Below are positions 1-11,496 of a DNA stretch of 64,000 nucleotides, piece after piece (position 1 is the first letter of the stretch; each line of letters starts with the position of its first letter). A program made the position numbers and the translations under genes. The DNA lies in contig NZ_JANIAA010000005.1 of NCBI RefSeq assembly GCF_024505145.1, positions 124,001-188,000 on the forward strand. Reading direction: 5' to 3'. Below the pieces are notes generated by a model, which saw only the letters and a list, made by a program, of their open reading frames with translations, ran no database searches and was not told where the DNA came from. Source of the stretch: Streptomyces rugosispiralis (GTDB taxonomy: Bacteria > Actinomycetota > Actinomycetes > Streptomycetales > Streptomycetaceae).

Positions 1-469
1 CAACGTCATCCTCCTCCCCGAACAGCGCTTCGATGTCGACCAGGTCTGCGCCTGGGTCGAATCCCGCTTCAAGATCCGCTACGCCCCGATCGTGGTGATC
101 GCCGAGGGCGCGATGCCCAGGGACGGCGACGCCGTCCTCAAGGACGACACGCTCGACTCCTTCGGCCATGTCCGGCTCTCCGGGGTCGGCGAGTGGCTGG
201 CCAAGGAGATCGAGAAGCGCACCGGTAAGGAGGCCCGCACCACCGTCCTCGGCCATGTCCAGCGCGGGGGCACGCCCAGCGCCTTCGACCGCTGGCTCGC
301 CACCCGCTTCGGGCTGCACGCCATCGACGCGATCCGGGACGAGGACTTCGGAAAGATGGTCGCGCTGCGCGGCACCGACATCATCCGGGTACCGCTTGCC
401 GAGGCGACCGCACGGCTCAAGACGGTCGATCCCTCGCTCTACGCCGAGGCCGAGGTCTTCTTCGGCTGA
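1..469 (+). CDS. pfkA: ATP-dependent 6-phosphofructokinase, C-terminal part (5' truncated by window)
   Basis: The reading frame is open from base 2, so only about the last 155 codons are present. The protein would phosphorylate fructose-6-phosphate in cytosolic glycolysis. Visible family marks are the region around IAEGAMP, the GHVQRGGTPSAFDR segment (substrate-binding part of bacterial phosphofructokinases) and a C-terminus ending EVFFG. The gene is followed by a strong hairpin terminator and then by a convergent gene. The N-terminal ATP-binding glycine motifs lie outside the window, so the ATP versus pyrophosphate preference cannot be read. Identity as a PfkA-family enzyme is close to certain. 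Confidence 0.93.
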   Translation, partial: NVILLPEQRFDVDQVCAWVESRFKIRYAPIVVIAEGAMPRDGDAVLKDDTLDSFGHVRLSGVGEWLAKEIEKRTGKEARTTVLGHVQRGGTPSAFDRWLATRFGLHAIDAIRDEDFGKMVALRGTDIIRVPLAEATARLKTVDPSLYAEAEVFFG

Positions 470-490
470 GGCCGTCTGGGTGCAGTACGG

Positions 491-527
491 CGATGGGCCG
501 GGCGCGGAAGTCGCGCCCGGCCCATCG
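491..527. terminator. Hairpin terminator between pfkA and trpEG
   Basis: A perfect 15-base inverted repeat (491-505 with 513-527) encloses a 7-base loop. It follows the pfkA stop and lies between two converging genes, so it probably works in both directions. There is no U tract, as is usual in Streptomyces. Confidence 0.8.
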
Positions 528-592
528 TCACGCCGCCCTCCTCCGGGCCGGTGGGCCCGTCGGACCAGCCGTCCCTTTGGCGGGCGGACCCT

Positions 593-2524
593 TCAGACCA
601 GCACGGCCGCCAGCAACTCCGCCACCAGCGCCGCCCCGTTCCGCGACAGCACCGACTCCGGGTGGAACTGCACCCCGGCGAAGCCCGGTCCGCGCAGCGC
701 GTGGACATCGCCGGTCGCCGGGTCCCGGCTCAGCTCCACGCGGTGCATCGCCAGCTCCGCCTCCGCCGCCTCGTCGCAGCGCGCCGTGAAGGTGTTGTAG
801 AAGCCGACGGTCTCCTCGCGTCCGAAGAAGTCGATCCGCTCCTGGGCGCCCTGGAACGGCACGTCCTTGCGCACGATCTCCAGCCCCAGCTCGGCCGCGA
901 TCAGCTCGTTCCCCAGGCACACCCCCAGCAGCCCGTGCCGGTGCCCGGCCACCAGCTCGGCGGCCAGCGCCCGCAGGAACCGCATCTTCGGGTCGGCCGT
1001 GTCGCCCGGGTCACCGGGCCCCGGGCCGAGCACCACGGGCCCCTGATGCGCCAGCGCCGCCTCCCGCACCCCCGGCTCGTCGTAGCGCCGCACGGTCACG
1101 GTCAGCCCCGAGGTGCGCAGCAGATGCGCGAGCATCGCGGTGAAGGTGTCCTCGGCGTCGATCACCAGGGCATGCCCGGACAACCCCCCGATCTCAGGCT
1201 GCTCGGGGGCTTGCATCCGCAGCCAGAACGGCGCCAGGTCCGCGCGCCGCGCGTCCAGCGCCGCCCGTACCCGCGGATCGTCCGCGAGCCGCGGCCGCGG
1301 GCCCTCCTCCTCGGGCCGTACGGGCGCGGGCCGCACGCCCAGCGCGGTCAGCACCCCGGCCGCCTTCGCATGGGTCTCGGCCACTTCGCCGCGCGGGTCG
1401 GAGTGGCGGACCAGCGTGGCGCCGACGGCCACCTTCAGCGATCCCCCGGGGTCGATGTCGGCGGTCCGGATCAGGATCGGCGAGTCCAGGGTCTGGGCGC
1501 CGCCGCCGTCCCGTCCGATCAGCGCGAGCGCCCCCGCGTAGTAGCCGCGGCCACCGGGCTCGTACCGCTCGATCACCCGGCACGCGTTCTGCACCGGGGA
1601 GCCGGTGACGGTCGCCGCGAACATCGTCTCGCGGAGCACCTCCCGGACGTCGAGCGAGGAGCGGCCGCGCAGCTCGTACTCGGTGTGCGCGAGGTGCGCC
1701 ATCTCCTTGAGCCGGGGCCCGATCACCGTCCCGCCCATGTCGCCGACCGTGCACATCATCTTCAGCTCCTCGTCCACGACCATGGACAGCTCCTCCACCT
1801 CCTTGCGGTCGTGCAGGAACTCCAGCAGCCCCTCGGCGCTCGGCCCGCCCTCGGGATAGCGGTACGTCCCGCTGATCGGGTTCATCACGACCGTTCCCCC
1901 GGACATCCGCACATGGACCTCGGGGCTGGCCCCCACCAGCGTCCGCCCGTCCGCCGGCCGCACCACATACGTCCAGTAGGCGCCCCGCTCCCCGGCCAGC
2001 AGCCGCCGGAAGAGCGCGAGCGCGTCGGTACTCCCGAACCCCGGGATCTCGCCCCGGAAGGCCCTTCGGATGACGAAGTTGGCGCCCTCGCCGGTGCCGA
2101 TCTCGTCCTCGATGACCCGGCTCACGATGTCCGCGTACGCGTCGTCGTCCACGTCGAACGCCCCGTTCTCGACCCGCACCGGATGCTCGGGCAGTGCCTC
2201 CAGCGCCTCGGCGAGCGGCAGCTCGTAGCTCTCCTCCGGGCGCAGCACGGCCAGCGGCGTCCCGTCGTCGCGCACCTCGAACCCGCGCTCGCGGATCTGC
2301 CGGAACGGCACCAGCGCGAGCGCGTCCGCCACCGGGGCGCCGTCCCGGGGAGCCCCGGTCGGCAGCGGGATGTCGGTCAGCCGCTCCACCTCGTCGACTG
2401 GGCCGAGCAGCACCTCGACGGTGTCGGGCGCCCGGCCGGGGGTGCGGCGGTGCAGCAGGGCGAAGGGCGGCGCGTCGTCGGAGAGCAGCCGGGCGACGAC
2501 GGCTCGGGCGTGGGGGTTCCGCAT
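593..2524 (-). CDS. trpEG: Fused anthranilate synthase (TrpE component plus glutamine amidotransferase)
   Basis: 643 residues. Converts chorismate and glutamine to anthranilate, the first committed step to tryptophan or to an anthranilate-derived metabolite. Residues about 60-430 form the chorismate-binding TrpE domain (NPISGTYRYPEGG, FAATVTGSPVQNACR and VGATLVRHSDPRGE are visible). Residues about 455-643 form a class I amidotransferase with nucleophile Cys536 in GVCLGNE, and His621 and Glu623 in FHPES. Most amidotransferases read GHQ where this one reads GNE. The ATG at 2524 has an upstream GGAAGGA. A tryptophan leader and attenuator hairpin precede the gene, which indicates control by charged tRNA-Trp. 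PhzE (aminodeoxyisochorismate synthase) has the same fused layout, but the leader favours tryptophan biosynthesis. Confidence 0.88.
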   Translation of the reverse strand: MRNPHARAVVARLLSDDAPPFALLHRRTPGRAPDTVEVLLGPVDEVERLTDIPLPTGAPRDGAPVADALALVPFRQIRERGFEVRDDGTPLAVLRPEESYELPLAEALEALPEHPVRVENGAFDVDDDAYADIVSRVIEDEIGTGEGANFVIRRAFRGEIPGFGSTDALALFRRLLAGERGAYWTYVVRPADGRTLVGASPEVHVRMSGGTVVMNPISGTYRYPEGGPSAEGLLEFLHDRKEVEELSMVVDEELKMMCTVGDMGGTVIGPRLKEMAHLAHTEYELRGRSSLDVREVLRETMFAATVTGSPVQNACRVIERYEPGGRGYYAGALALIGRDGGGAQTLDSPILIRTADIDPGGSLKVAVGATLVRHSDPRGEVAETHAKAAGVLTALGVRPAPVRPEEEGPRPRLADDPRVRAALDARRADLAPFWLRMQAPEQPEIGGLSGHALVIDAEDTFTAMLAHLLRTSGLTVTVRRYDEPGVREAALAHQGPVVLGPGPGDPGDTADPKMRFLRALAAELVAGHRHGLLGVCLGNELIAAELGLEIVRKDVPFQGAQERIDFFGREETVGFYNTFTARCDEAAEAELAMHRVELSRDPATGDVHALRGPGFAGVQFHPESVLSRNGAALVAELLAAVLV

Positions 2525-2575
2525 GGCGGGTGATTCCTTCCGGATGGAGAAGGGAGGAACGACCCGCGGAAACGC

Positions 2576-2602
2576 CGAAGGCCGCCCCTCGGGCGGCCTT
2601 CG
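2576..2602 (-). terminator. Attenuator hairpin of the trp leader
   Basis: A perfect 12-base stem (2576-2587 with 2591-2602) with a 3-base loop lies between the leader peptide stop at 2625 and the trpEG start at 2524. On the minus strand a TTT run follows shortly after. Its position after a WWW-coding leader fits ribosome-mediated attenuation. The alternative antiterminator pairing was not worked out. Confidence 0.75.
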
Positions 2603-2624
2603 CGAGATCTTGGGAGTGCGCGAT

Positions 2625-2681
2625 TCAGTGGGCCGCCGGATGAGCGGTCCACCACCAGGTCATGGTCAGTCGCGCGAACAT
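2625..2681 (-). CDS. trpL: Tryptophan leader peptide (attenuation)
   Basis: An 18-codon reading frame encodes MFARLTMTWWWTAHPAAH, with three adjacent Trp codons, and is followed by the attenuator hairpin and trpEG. Streptomyces trp leaders of this WWWTAHPAAH type are known. A -10-like TAGAGT at 2689-2694 ends 7 bases before the ATG, so the leader itself may be translated from a leaderless mRNA. A second in-frame ATG at 2663 would still include all three Trp codons. The leader begins only 24 bases after the stop of the upstream Uma2-family gene, so read-through from that gene is also possible. Confidence 0.88.
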   Translation of the reverse strand: MFARLTMTWWWTAHPAAH

Positions 2682-2704
2682 GCGGTGGACTCTACCTCAA
2701 GGAA

Positions 2705-4808
<2,104 letters not shown>

Positions 4809-4842
4809 GGCTCGGCCCGTAGAGATCATAAAGACGCAGGTG

Positions 4843-4869
4843 GGGCGCGGATCACAACGATCCGCGCCC
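4843..4869. terminator. Terminator after the DAHP synthase gene
   Basis: A perfect 11-base stem (4843-4853 with 4859-4869) with a 5-base loop starts 35 bases after the stop codon and just before the iron box of the next gene. Confidence 0.78.
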
Positions 4870-4900
4870 GCTGTGCGTTGTGGGGGCCGGATGCGGCAGG

Positions 4901-4919
4901 TAAGGTAAGGGTTACCTCA
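4901..4919 (+). promoter_or_regulatory. Iron box (DmdR/IdeR/DtxR-type operator)
   Basis: TAAGGTAAGGGTTACCTCA matches 14 of 19 positions of the DmdR/IdeR consensus TTAGGTTAGGCTCACCTAA, including both AGG and ACCT cores. It lies 40 bases upstream of the GTG of the bacterioferritin-associated ferredoxin gene, where a bound repressor would block transcription under iron-replete conditions. No comparable site was found in front of bfr. Confidence 0.82.
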
Positions 4920-4958
4920 CTGATCAAGGCCATCGCCGTCGCCACCGCTGGAGAGCCC

Positions 4959-5270
4959 GTGTACGTCTGCTCATGCTTCGGCATCACCGAGCAGCAGGTG
5001 CGTCAGCACGCGGAAACGGGCGCGTGCACCCCGCGCCAGATCGCCGGTGCCTGCAAGGCGGGCACGGACTGCGGATCGTGCGTGCGGAAGATCCAGGCGT
5101 TGCTGGGTCGCGGTGCCTGCCCCCGGCGCGAGGCGCTGGACCCGGTCGTCCTGACGACGGCGGCGACGACGGCGCCCGCGACGACGGCGCCCGCTGCTGT
5201 CGCCGCCCCTGCCCCTGCCCCTGCCGCTGCCGCTTCCGTTCCGGAGCCGACGGCGGCCGAAGCGGCCTGA
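4959..5270 (+). CDS. bfd: Bacterioferritin-associated ferredoxin-like [2Fe-2S] protein
   Basis: 103 residues. Bfd proteins carry an Fe-S cluster and help release iron from bacterioferritin. The conserved part (residues 1-55) has the BFD-like pattern VCSCFGIT, then CTPRQIAGACKAGTDCGSC, giving the cluster cysteines. The GTG at 4959 starts VYVCSC as in homologues. GGAGAG lies 3 bases upstream, rather close. The last 35 residues are a low-complexity Ala/Pro/Thr tail absent from most Bfd proteins, of unknown role. An iron box upstream and the convergent bacterioferritin gene support a role in iron mobilisation under starvation. Confidence 0.88.
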   Translation: MYVCSCFGITEQQVRQHAETGACTPRQIAGACKAGTDCGSCVRKIQALLGRGACPRREALDPVVLTTAATTAPATTAPAAVAAPAPAPAAAASVPEPTAAEAA

Positions 5271-5313
5271 CCGGCGGACCGGCTCGGTCGCCGCGAGTTC
5301 TGCCGCCGCGGGC

Positions 5314-5829
5314 TCAGTGGCCCTTGCCGCTCCCGGAGTAGTTGTCGCCGTTGTCGCTGGGCTGCTCGATCTGCTGGGCGATGTAGAGGGGCTCACCGAG
5401 CTTCTCGATCAGTTCCAGCTGGGTGTCGAGATAGTCGATGTGGAGTTCCTCGTCGGCGAGGATGTACTCGAAGAGATTCGCCGAGGTGATGTCCGCCTTG
5501 GACCGCATCAGCTCGATGCCCCGCTTGAGGCGGTCGATCGCCTCGATCTCCACCTGCCGGTCGGCCTGGAACATCTCGGTCAGCGTCTGGCCCACCCGGA
5601 CATGGAAGAGCCGCTGGTAATTGGGCAGCCCATCCAGAAGAAGGATGCGGTCGGTGAGGATCTCCGCATGCTTCATCTCGTCGAAAGACTCCGACCGGGT
5701 GTATTTGGCAAGCCGAGTCCAGCCAAAGTTGTCCTGCATCTTTGAGTGCAGAAAGTACTGATTGATCGCGGTCAGCTCGCCGGTCAACTGCTCGTTGAGG
5801 AACTCGAGGACCTCGGGGTCACCCTGCAT
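5314..5829 (-). CDS. bfr: Bacterioferritin
   Basis: 171 residues, slightly longer than the usual 158 because of a Gly/Ser/Asn-rich tail. Forms the 24-mer iron-storage shell. Ferroxidase ligands Glu18, Glu51 and His54 and the heme-ligand Met52 fall in MQGDPEVL...TGELTAINQYF and ESFDEMKHAE. Further ligands sit in DEELHIDYL. The ATG at 5829 is supported by AAGGAG 8-9 bases upstream. An upstream in-frame TTG at 5847 is possible but lies before that ribosome site. The gene converges on bfd, its probable reductase partner. No iron box is evident upstream. Confidence 0.95.
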   Translation of the reverse strand: MQGDPEVLEFLNEQLTGELTAINQYFLHSKMQDNFGWTRLAKYTRSESFDEMKHAEILTDRILLLDGLPNYQRLFHVRVGQTLTEMFQADRQVEIEAIDRLKRGIELMRSKADITSANLFEYILADEELHIDYLDTQLELIEKLGEPLYIAQQIEQPSDNGDNYSGSGKGH

Positions 5830-5987
5830 CGGAGGGGCTCCTTCCAATCCGATCGGGAACGGCAGGTTCCGCGCATCGTCGCACCGCGCCTGTTGGGGCG
5901 TCCAGTAAGTGCACGCTTAGTACGAGTTGTGCCCGTCCCCGATGCCCTGGTCACGACCACCCCCGGCGGTCTGAGACCATGGAGCCC

Positions 5988-6611
5988 ATGGGTCAGTCGG
6001 AAAGCCGCGAGGGGGAGCTCGCGAAGCTGCCCCCTGGGCAGCGACTGCAGCGCGGTTGGCCGGTTACGCACTACGGGCCGGTCCCCAAGTTCAAGCCGGA
6101 CCGATGGGAGTTCCGGGTCTTCGGCGCCACGGCGGACGGCGAAAAGCACTGCTGGACGCATGAGGAGTTCTCGGCCCTGCCGTACTCGACGGTCGTGGCC
6201 GATCTGCACTGCGTCACCAAATTCAGCATGCTCGACGCCGAATGGGGCGGGGTTTCCTCGCTGGAGATCGTGAAGCTCGCACCGCCGGCGCCCGATGTCA
6301 CCCATGTGATGGTGTGGGCCGAATACGGGTTCAGCTCGAATCTGCGGCTGTCCGACTTCACGGCGGAGACCACGATTTTCGCCACCCACAAGGACGGTGA
6401 GCTGCTCACCGCCGAGCACGGCTTTCCGGTGCGGCTGGTGGTGCCCCATCTGTACGCCTGGAAGGGCCCGAAATGGGTGCGCGGGGTGGAGTACATGACC
6501 GCCGACCGCCGCGGCTTCTGGGAGGAGCGCGGCTACCACAACATCGGCGACCCCTGGACGGAGAAGCGCTACTCCTACCAGGAGGAGCCGGGCGACGGCC
6601 CGGAGCTCTAG
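5988..6611 (+). CDS. Sulfite-oxidase-like molybdopterin oxidoreductase
   Basis: 207 residues covering a single oxidoreductase molybdopterin-binding domain (sulfite oxidase / YedY fold). The cysteine in VADLHCVTKFSM is the expected molybdenum ligand, and LRLSDF, YAWKGPKWVRGVEY and the final FWEERGYHNIGDPW match the family. There is no signal peptide, twin-arginine motif or dimerisation domain, so this is a short cytosolic version of unknown substrate. A second in-frame ATG at 5979 would add three residues; 5988 was preferred because GGAG precedes it and homologues start MGQ. The gene is monocistronic, with a hairpin overlapping its stop codon. Confidence 0.85.
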   Translation: MGQSESREGELAKLPPGQRLQRGWPVTHYGPVPKFKPDRWEFRVFGATADGEKHCWTHEEFSALPYSTVVADLHCVTKFSMLDAEWGGVSSLEIVKLAPPAPDVTHVMVWAEYGFSSNLRLSDFTAETTIFATHKDGELLTAEHGFPVRLVVPHLYAWKGPKWVRGVEYMTADRRGFWEERGYHNIGDPWTEKRYSYQEEPGDGPEL

Positions 6612-6628
6612 GGCCAGGCAGGCCCTAG
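6608..6628. terminator. Terminator overlapping the stop codon of the molybdoenzyme gene
   Basis: A perfect 8-base stem (6608-6615 with 6621-6628), loop AGGCA, includes the TAG stop. A second short hairpin follows at 6654-6670. Confidence 0.65.
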
Positions 6629-6653
6629 GGGGCGTCCGGGGCGGGCCGCGTGG

Positions 6654-6770
6654 CAGGGGCTTCGCCCCTGGACCCCGGGGGTCTGGGGCGGAGCCCCGGT
6701 TGTGGGAAGGGGCGGGGAGGGGCCGGCCCGCCGCAGGCGGCAAGGCCCGTCGGGCGCCGCGTAGGCCGTA
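6654..6770. repeat. Dispersed GC-rich palindromic repeat, copy 1
   Basis: Noncoding. Contains GGGGCGGAGCCCC and a following GGGAAGGGGCGGG block that recur near 14970-15050; the first block also recurs inverted near 52830. Elements built on GGGGCGGAGCCCC are very common between Streptomyces genes. Confidence 0.6.
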
Positions 6771-6798
6771 GGCCGGGCCGCCGGGCCGCCCGTCGCGT

Positions 6799-7320
6799 TC
6801 AGTGGTACTGGTGGACCACCGCATGCCCCTTGCCCCGCCCGATCATCCACCTGTTGACCGGCGTGGTGACCAGGAACGCCACCACGAACGACAGGGCCAG
6901 GCTGAGCCAGAAGAGAGCGTCCGACAGCGTCGCGTCCATCGCGCCCGGGAAGACGACGATCGTCGCGTTGTCGGCCAGCTCCATGATCGTGATCGATACG
7001 GTGTCGGCCGCCAGCGCCACCCGCAGCGCGCTGCGCACATCGAGCCCCGCCCGCAGCACGCCCCGCATGGTCAGGGAGTAGCCGAAGACGAAGGCGAGCA
7101 CGATCGCCAGGATCATGGTCGGGACGTTGTGCCAGGCCAGGGCCGTACCGATGGCCATGCCCACGACCTCGCCGATGGCGCAGCCGGTGAGGCAGTGCAG
7201 GGTGGCCTGCGCGGCCATCGACCAGCTCGTCGTGGCCCCCCGGTGCTCGTGGTGCCCGTGGTGCTCGTGGTGCTCGTGGTGCCCATGAGGTTCGCTCTGC
7301 GCGTGCTCATGCTGTCGCAT
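6799..7320 (-). CDS. DUF4396 membrane protein with His-rich N-terminus
   Basis: 173 residues from the ATG at 7320. Residues about 5-28 are a metal-binding-looking run of His/Glu, followed by LHCLTGCAIGEVVGM, which holds two conserved Cys and Met in the first membrane helix. About four hydrophobic segments follow, ending with NRWMIGRGKGHAVVHQYH. The family has no established function. A perfect CsoR-like palindrome lies 50 bases upstream and overlaps a TATAGC -10-like hexamer, suggesting copper-responsive expression, so a role in copper or other soft-metal handling is inferred. Starts at GTG 7359 or TTG 7365 would be closer to the operator and are less likely. Confidence 0.8.
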   Translation of the reverse strand: MRQHEHAQSEPHGHHEHHEHHGHHEHRGATTSWSMAAQATLHCLTGCAIGEVVGMAIGTALAWHNVPTMILAIVLAFVFGYSLTMRGVLRAGLDVRSALRVALAADTVSITIMELADNATIVVFPGAMDATLSDALFWLSLALSFVVAFLVTTPVNRWMIGRGKGHAVVHQYH

Positions 7321-7369
7321 GTCCGTACCCCCAGCGGTGATCGCGGATTCGTCGACCACTGCCAACGCT

Positions 7370-7386
7370 ATACCCCCTAGGGGTAT
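7370..7386 (-). promoter_or_regulatory. CsoR-like operator of the DUF4396 gene
   Basis: ATACCCCCTAGGGGTAT has perfect 7-base half sites ATACCCC / GGGGTAT around CTA. This matches the G-tract type of operator bound by copper sensor CsoR in Actinobacteria. It overlaps a possible -10 (TATAGC on the minus strand, 7367-7372), the right place for repression. Confidence 0.7.
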
Positions 7387-7425
7387 TCCCGTCCAGGGGT
7401 GTTCCTCAACGCGCCGGGAGCGTTC

Positions 7426-8301
7426 TCAAGCCACCCCGGCGCGCAGCTCCTTCAGCCGGGCCACGTCCGCCGCATGCCCCTCCGTACCGCCCGGTGTCTC
7501 GATCACCAGCGGCACCCCGTCGGTCGCGGGGTGGGCGAACAGCTCGCGGAACGGCTCCGCCCCGATGTGCCCGGCGCCGATGTTCGCGTGCCGGTCCTTG
7601 TGGGCGCCGACCACGTCCTTGGAGTCATTGGCGTGGATCAGCCTGAGCCGCCCCTCGCCGGTGACGGCCACCAGCTCGTCCAGCGTCTGCTTCACACCGC
7701 CCGGGGCGGCGAGGTCATGACCCGCCGCGAACACATGGCAGGTGTCCAGGCAGACCCCGAGCCGGGGATGCCGGTCCAGCGCCTCGAAGTACGGGCCCAG
7801 ATCCTCCACCAGCGCGCACAGCGAGGTGCCCTGCCCGGCGGTCGGCTCCAGCAGCAGCCAGGGGTCGTCGTCCCGGCTCAGCTCGTCCAGCAGCGGCAGC
7901 ACCCGCTCCCGCACCTGCGCGATCGCGGTGGCACGGGGGCGTCCCCCGGTCGCCGAGCCGGTGTGGACGACCACGCCGAGCGCACCGATCTCCCGGCCGC
8001 GCCGGAGCGAATGGCGCAGGGAGTCCACGGAGCGTTCGGCCGTGGCCTCGGTGTGCGAACCGAAGTTGATCAAGTAGGGGGCGTGGACGTACACGGGTAT
8101 CGACCGCTCGGCACAGCCGGCGCGGAACGCCTCGTCCTGGGCGGGCGTACCGGCCGGGGTGGCCCAGCCGCGCGGATTGGCGACGAAGACCTGGACGGTC
8201 TCGGCGCCGATGTCGGCGGCGTGCGCCAGACCGACGGTGGCGAGGCCACCGGCCACACGGATATGGCCACCGATGGGGTTGCGGATGCGATGCGTACTCA
8301 C
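7426..8301 (-). CDS. nfo: Deoxyribonuclease IV (endonuclease IV family AP endonuclease)
   Basis: 291 residues, typical length. Cleaves DNA at abasic sites in base excision repair. Zinc-ligand motifs are clear: YVHAPYLINFGS near residue 75, LLLEPTAGQG, VCLDTCHVFAAGHD, HANDSKD followed by DRHANIGAGHIG, and a final VIETPGG. Start GTG at 8301 gives MSTHRIRNPIGGHI as in relatives. The gene stands alone between the DUF4396 operator and a divergent gene. No irregularity seen. Confidence 0.94.
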   Translation of the reverse strand: MSTHRIRNPIGGHIRVAGGLATVGLAHAADIGAETVQVFVANPRGWATPAGTPAQDEAFRAGCAERSIPVYVHAPYLINFGSHTEATAERSVDSLRHSLRRGREIGALGVVVHTGSATGGRPRATAIAQVRERVLPLLDELSRDDDPWLLLEPTAGQGTSLCALVEDLGPYFEALDRHPRLGVCLDTCHVFAAGHDLAAPGGVKQTLDELVAVTGEGRLRLIHANDSKDVVGAHKDRHANIGAGHIGAEPFRELFAHPATDGVPLVIETPGGTEGHAADVARLKELRAGVA

Positions 8302-8430
8302 GCCATCAAGGGTCCCAGGTGCGAGGGCCCGCGTGGTCGCCCCTGGGGGAGGTCATGGCCCCGGGCCGGGGCGAGGTTATGGCCCCCGGTCCGGGGCCGG
8401 CTGTCGGTGGGCGCCCCTACTGTGACGTAT

Positions 8431-9240
8431 ATGACTCTGCTGAGCTTTGACCGCCGCTGCTCCGAGATCGTCGCGCAGACCCAGCTGTTGCGGGGCGCGA
8501 TCGAGGGTGCGGATCTGACCCGCCCCGTGCCCACCTGCCCCGGCTGGAACGTCGGGCAGTTGCTGCGTCATCTCGGCGGAGCCCACCGGTGGGCCGAGGA
8601 GCTGGTGCGCACCCGGGCCACCGAAGCGCTGCCCGATGAGCACTTCCGCGATCTGTCGCCGTACGCGCAGGAGGACGCCGCCGAGCTCGCCCCCTGGCTG
8701 GTCGAGGGCGCCCAGATGCTGGCCGACACGCTGCGCGAGGCGGGGCCCGAGGCGCGGTTGTGGACCCCGGTGCCGGACTTGGGGCAGGTCGCCGGAGGGC
8801 GCGCGGACTTCTACGCCCGCCGCTTCACCCATGAGACGGCGGTTCACCGGGCCGACGCGGTCCTGGCCCTCGGCGGTGAGTACACCCTCGACCAGGAGGT
8901 GGCCCTGGACGGGTTCGACGAGTGGCTGGCGCTCGGCTCGCTGCCGATGCACTTCGAGATCCACCCCTGGATGCGCGAGCTGCTCGGCCACGGCCGCACC
9001 CTGCACTTCCACGCGACCGACACCGCGCCGGAGGTGGCGGCGGAGTGGGTGGTCGACCTGACCGGCGACGCGATCATCTGGCGGCGGGCGCATGAGAAGG
9101 CCGCGGTCGCGGTGCGCGGGCCGCTGACCGACCTGCTGCTGATCATCTACAAGCGGTGCCCGGCCCGCGGCGCGGGCGTGGAGATCCTGGGCGATGAGAA
9201 GCTGCTGGACTTCTGGCTGGAGCGGGTCAGCTTCGGATGA
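8431..9240 (+). CDS. Maleylpyruvate isomerase family mycothiol-dependent protein
   Basis: 269 residues. The N-terminal DinB-like four-helix domain has CPGWNVGQLLRHLGGAHRW and RRFTHETAVHRAD, whose histidines normally bind a metal for mycothiol-dependent reactions. The C-terminal MDMPI domain ends KLLDFWLERVSFG. The substrate is unknown, since this family is large in Streptomyces. The ATG at 8431 lies 7 bases after TACTGT (8418-8423), with no ribosome site, so a leaderless mRNA is likely. The gene is monocistronic and converges on the kinase gene. Confidence 0.86.
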   Translation: MTLLSFDRRCSEIVAQTQLLRGAIEGADLTRPVPTCPGWNVGQLLRHLGGAHRWAEELVRTRATEALPDEHFRDLSPYAQEDAAELAPWLVEGAQMLADTLREAGPEARLWTPVPDLGQVAGGRADFYARRFTHETAVHRADAVLALGGEYTLDQEVALDGFDEWLALGSLPMHFEIHPWMRELLGHGRTLHFHATDTAPEVAAEWVVDLTGDAIIWRRAHEKAAVAVRGPLTDLLLIIYKRCPARGAGVEILGDEKLLDFWLERVSFG

Positions 9241-9347
9241 GCGGCGGACCGGTGGCGTTCGCCGGGCGGACGGCGTTCGCCGGATGCGCGGCCGGGCGGT
9301 TGGCGTTCGCCGTCCGGGTCCGGCGGCCGCCATCCGTCCCCGAGCCG

Positions 9348-11288
<1,941 letters not shown>

Positions 11289-11341
11289 GGGGGAAGTCTA
11301 CGAGGCACCGATATCGGCCAGGACCGCCCGCCCCAGGTGGG

Positions 11342-11496
11342 GCGGGTACTGCAGCGGAACGGTGACAGCAGCGGGTCAGTATCGGTGCCAAGGGCGGGGC
11401 GTAACGGTGGCACCGGCGGGGCGGTAACGGGGGCACCGGCGGGTCGGCAACGGTGGCAACGGCGGGGCGGTAATCACGGTGACACCGGTGGGTCAG
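11342..11496. repeat. Imperfect tandem repeat, 22-27 base units
   Basis: About six copies of a unit like GGCGGGGCGGTAACGGTGGC fill most of the gap between the kinase start and the SRPBCC gene, running into the stop codon of the latter. Copies differ by a few bases and in length. No reading frame or promoter motif was recognised inside it. Confidence 0.75.

Noticed and set aside
551..2533. Long open frame on the plus strand opposite trpEG
   Set aside because: Mirror frame of a high-GC gene with His/Arg/Pro-rich composition and no homology. Similar long mirror frames lie opposite ileS, murE, ftsI, the kinase and others.
5905..5925. Possible operator GTAAG/CTTAG upstream of bfr
   Set aside because: Imperfect arms and no match to an iron box; too weak to list as a site.
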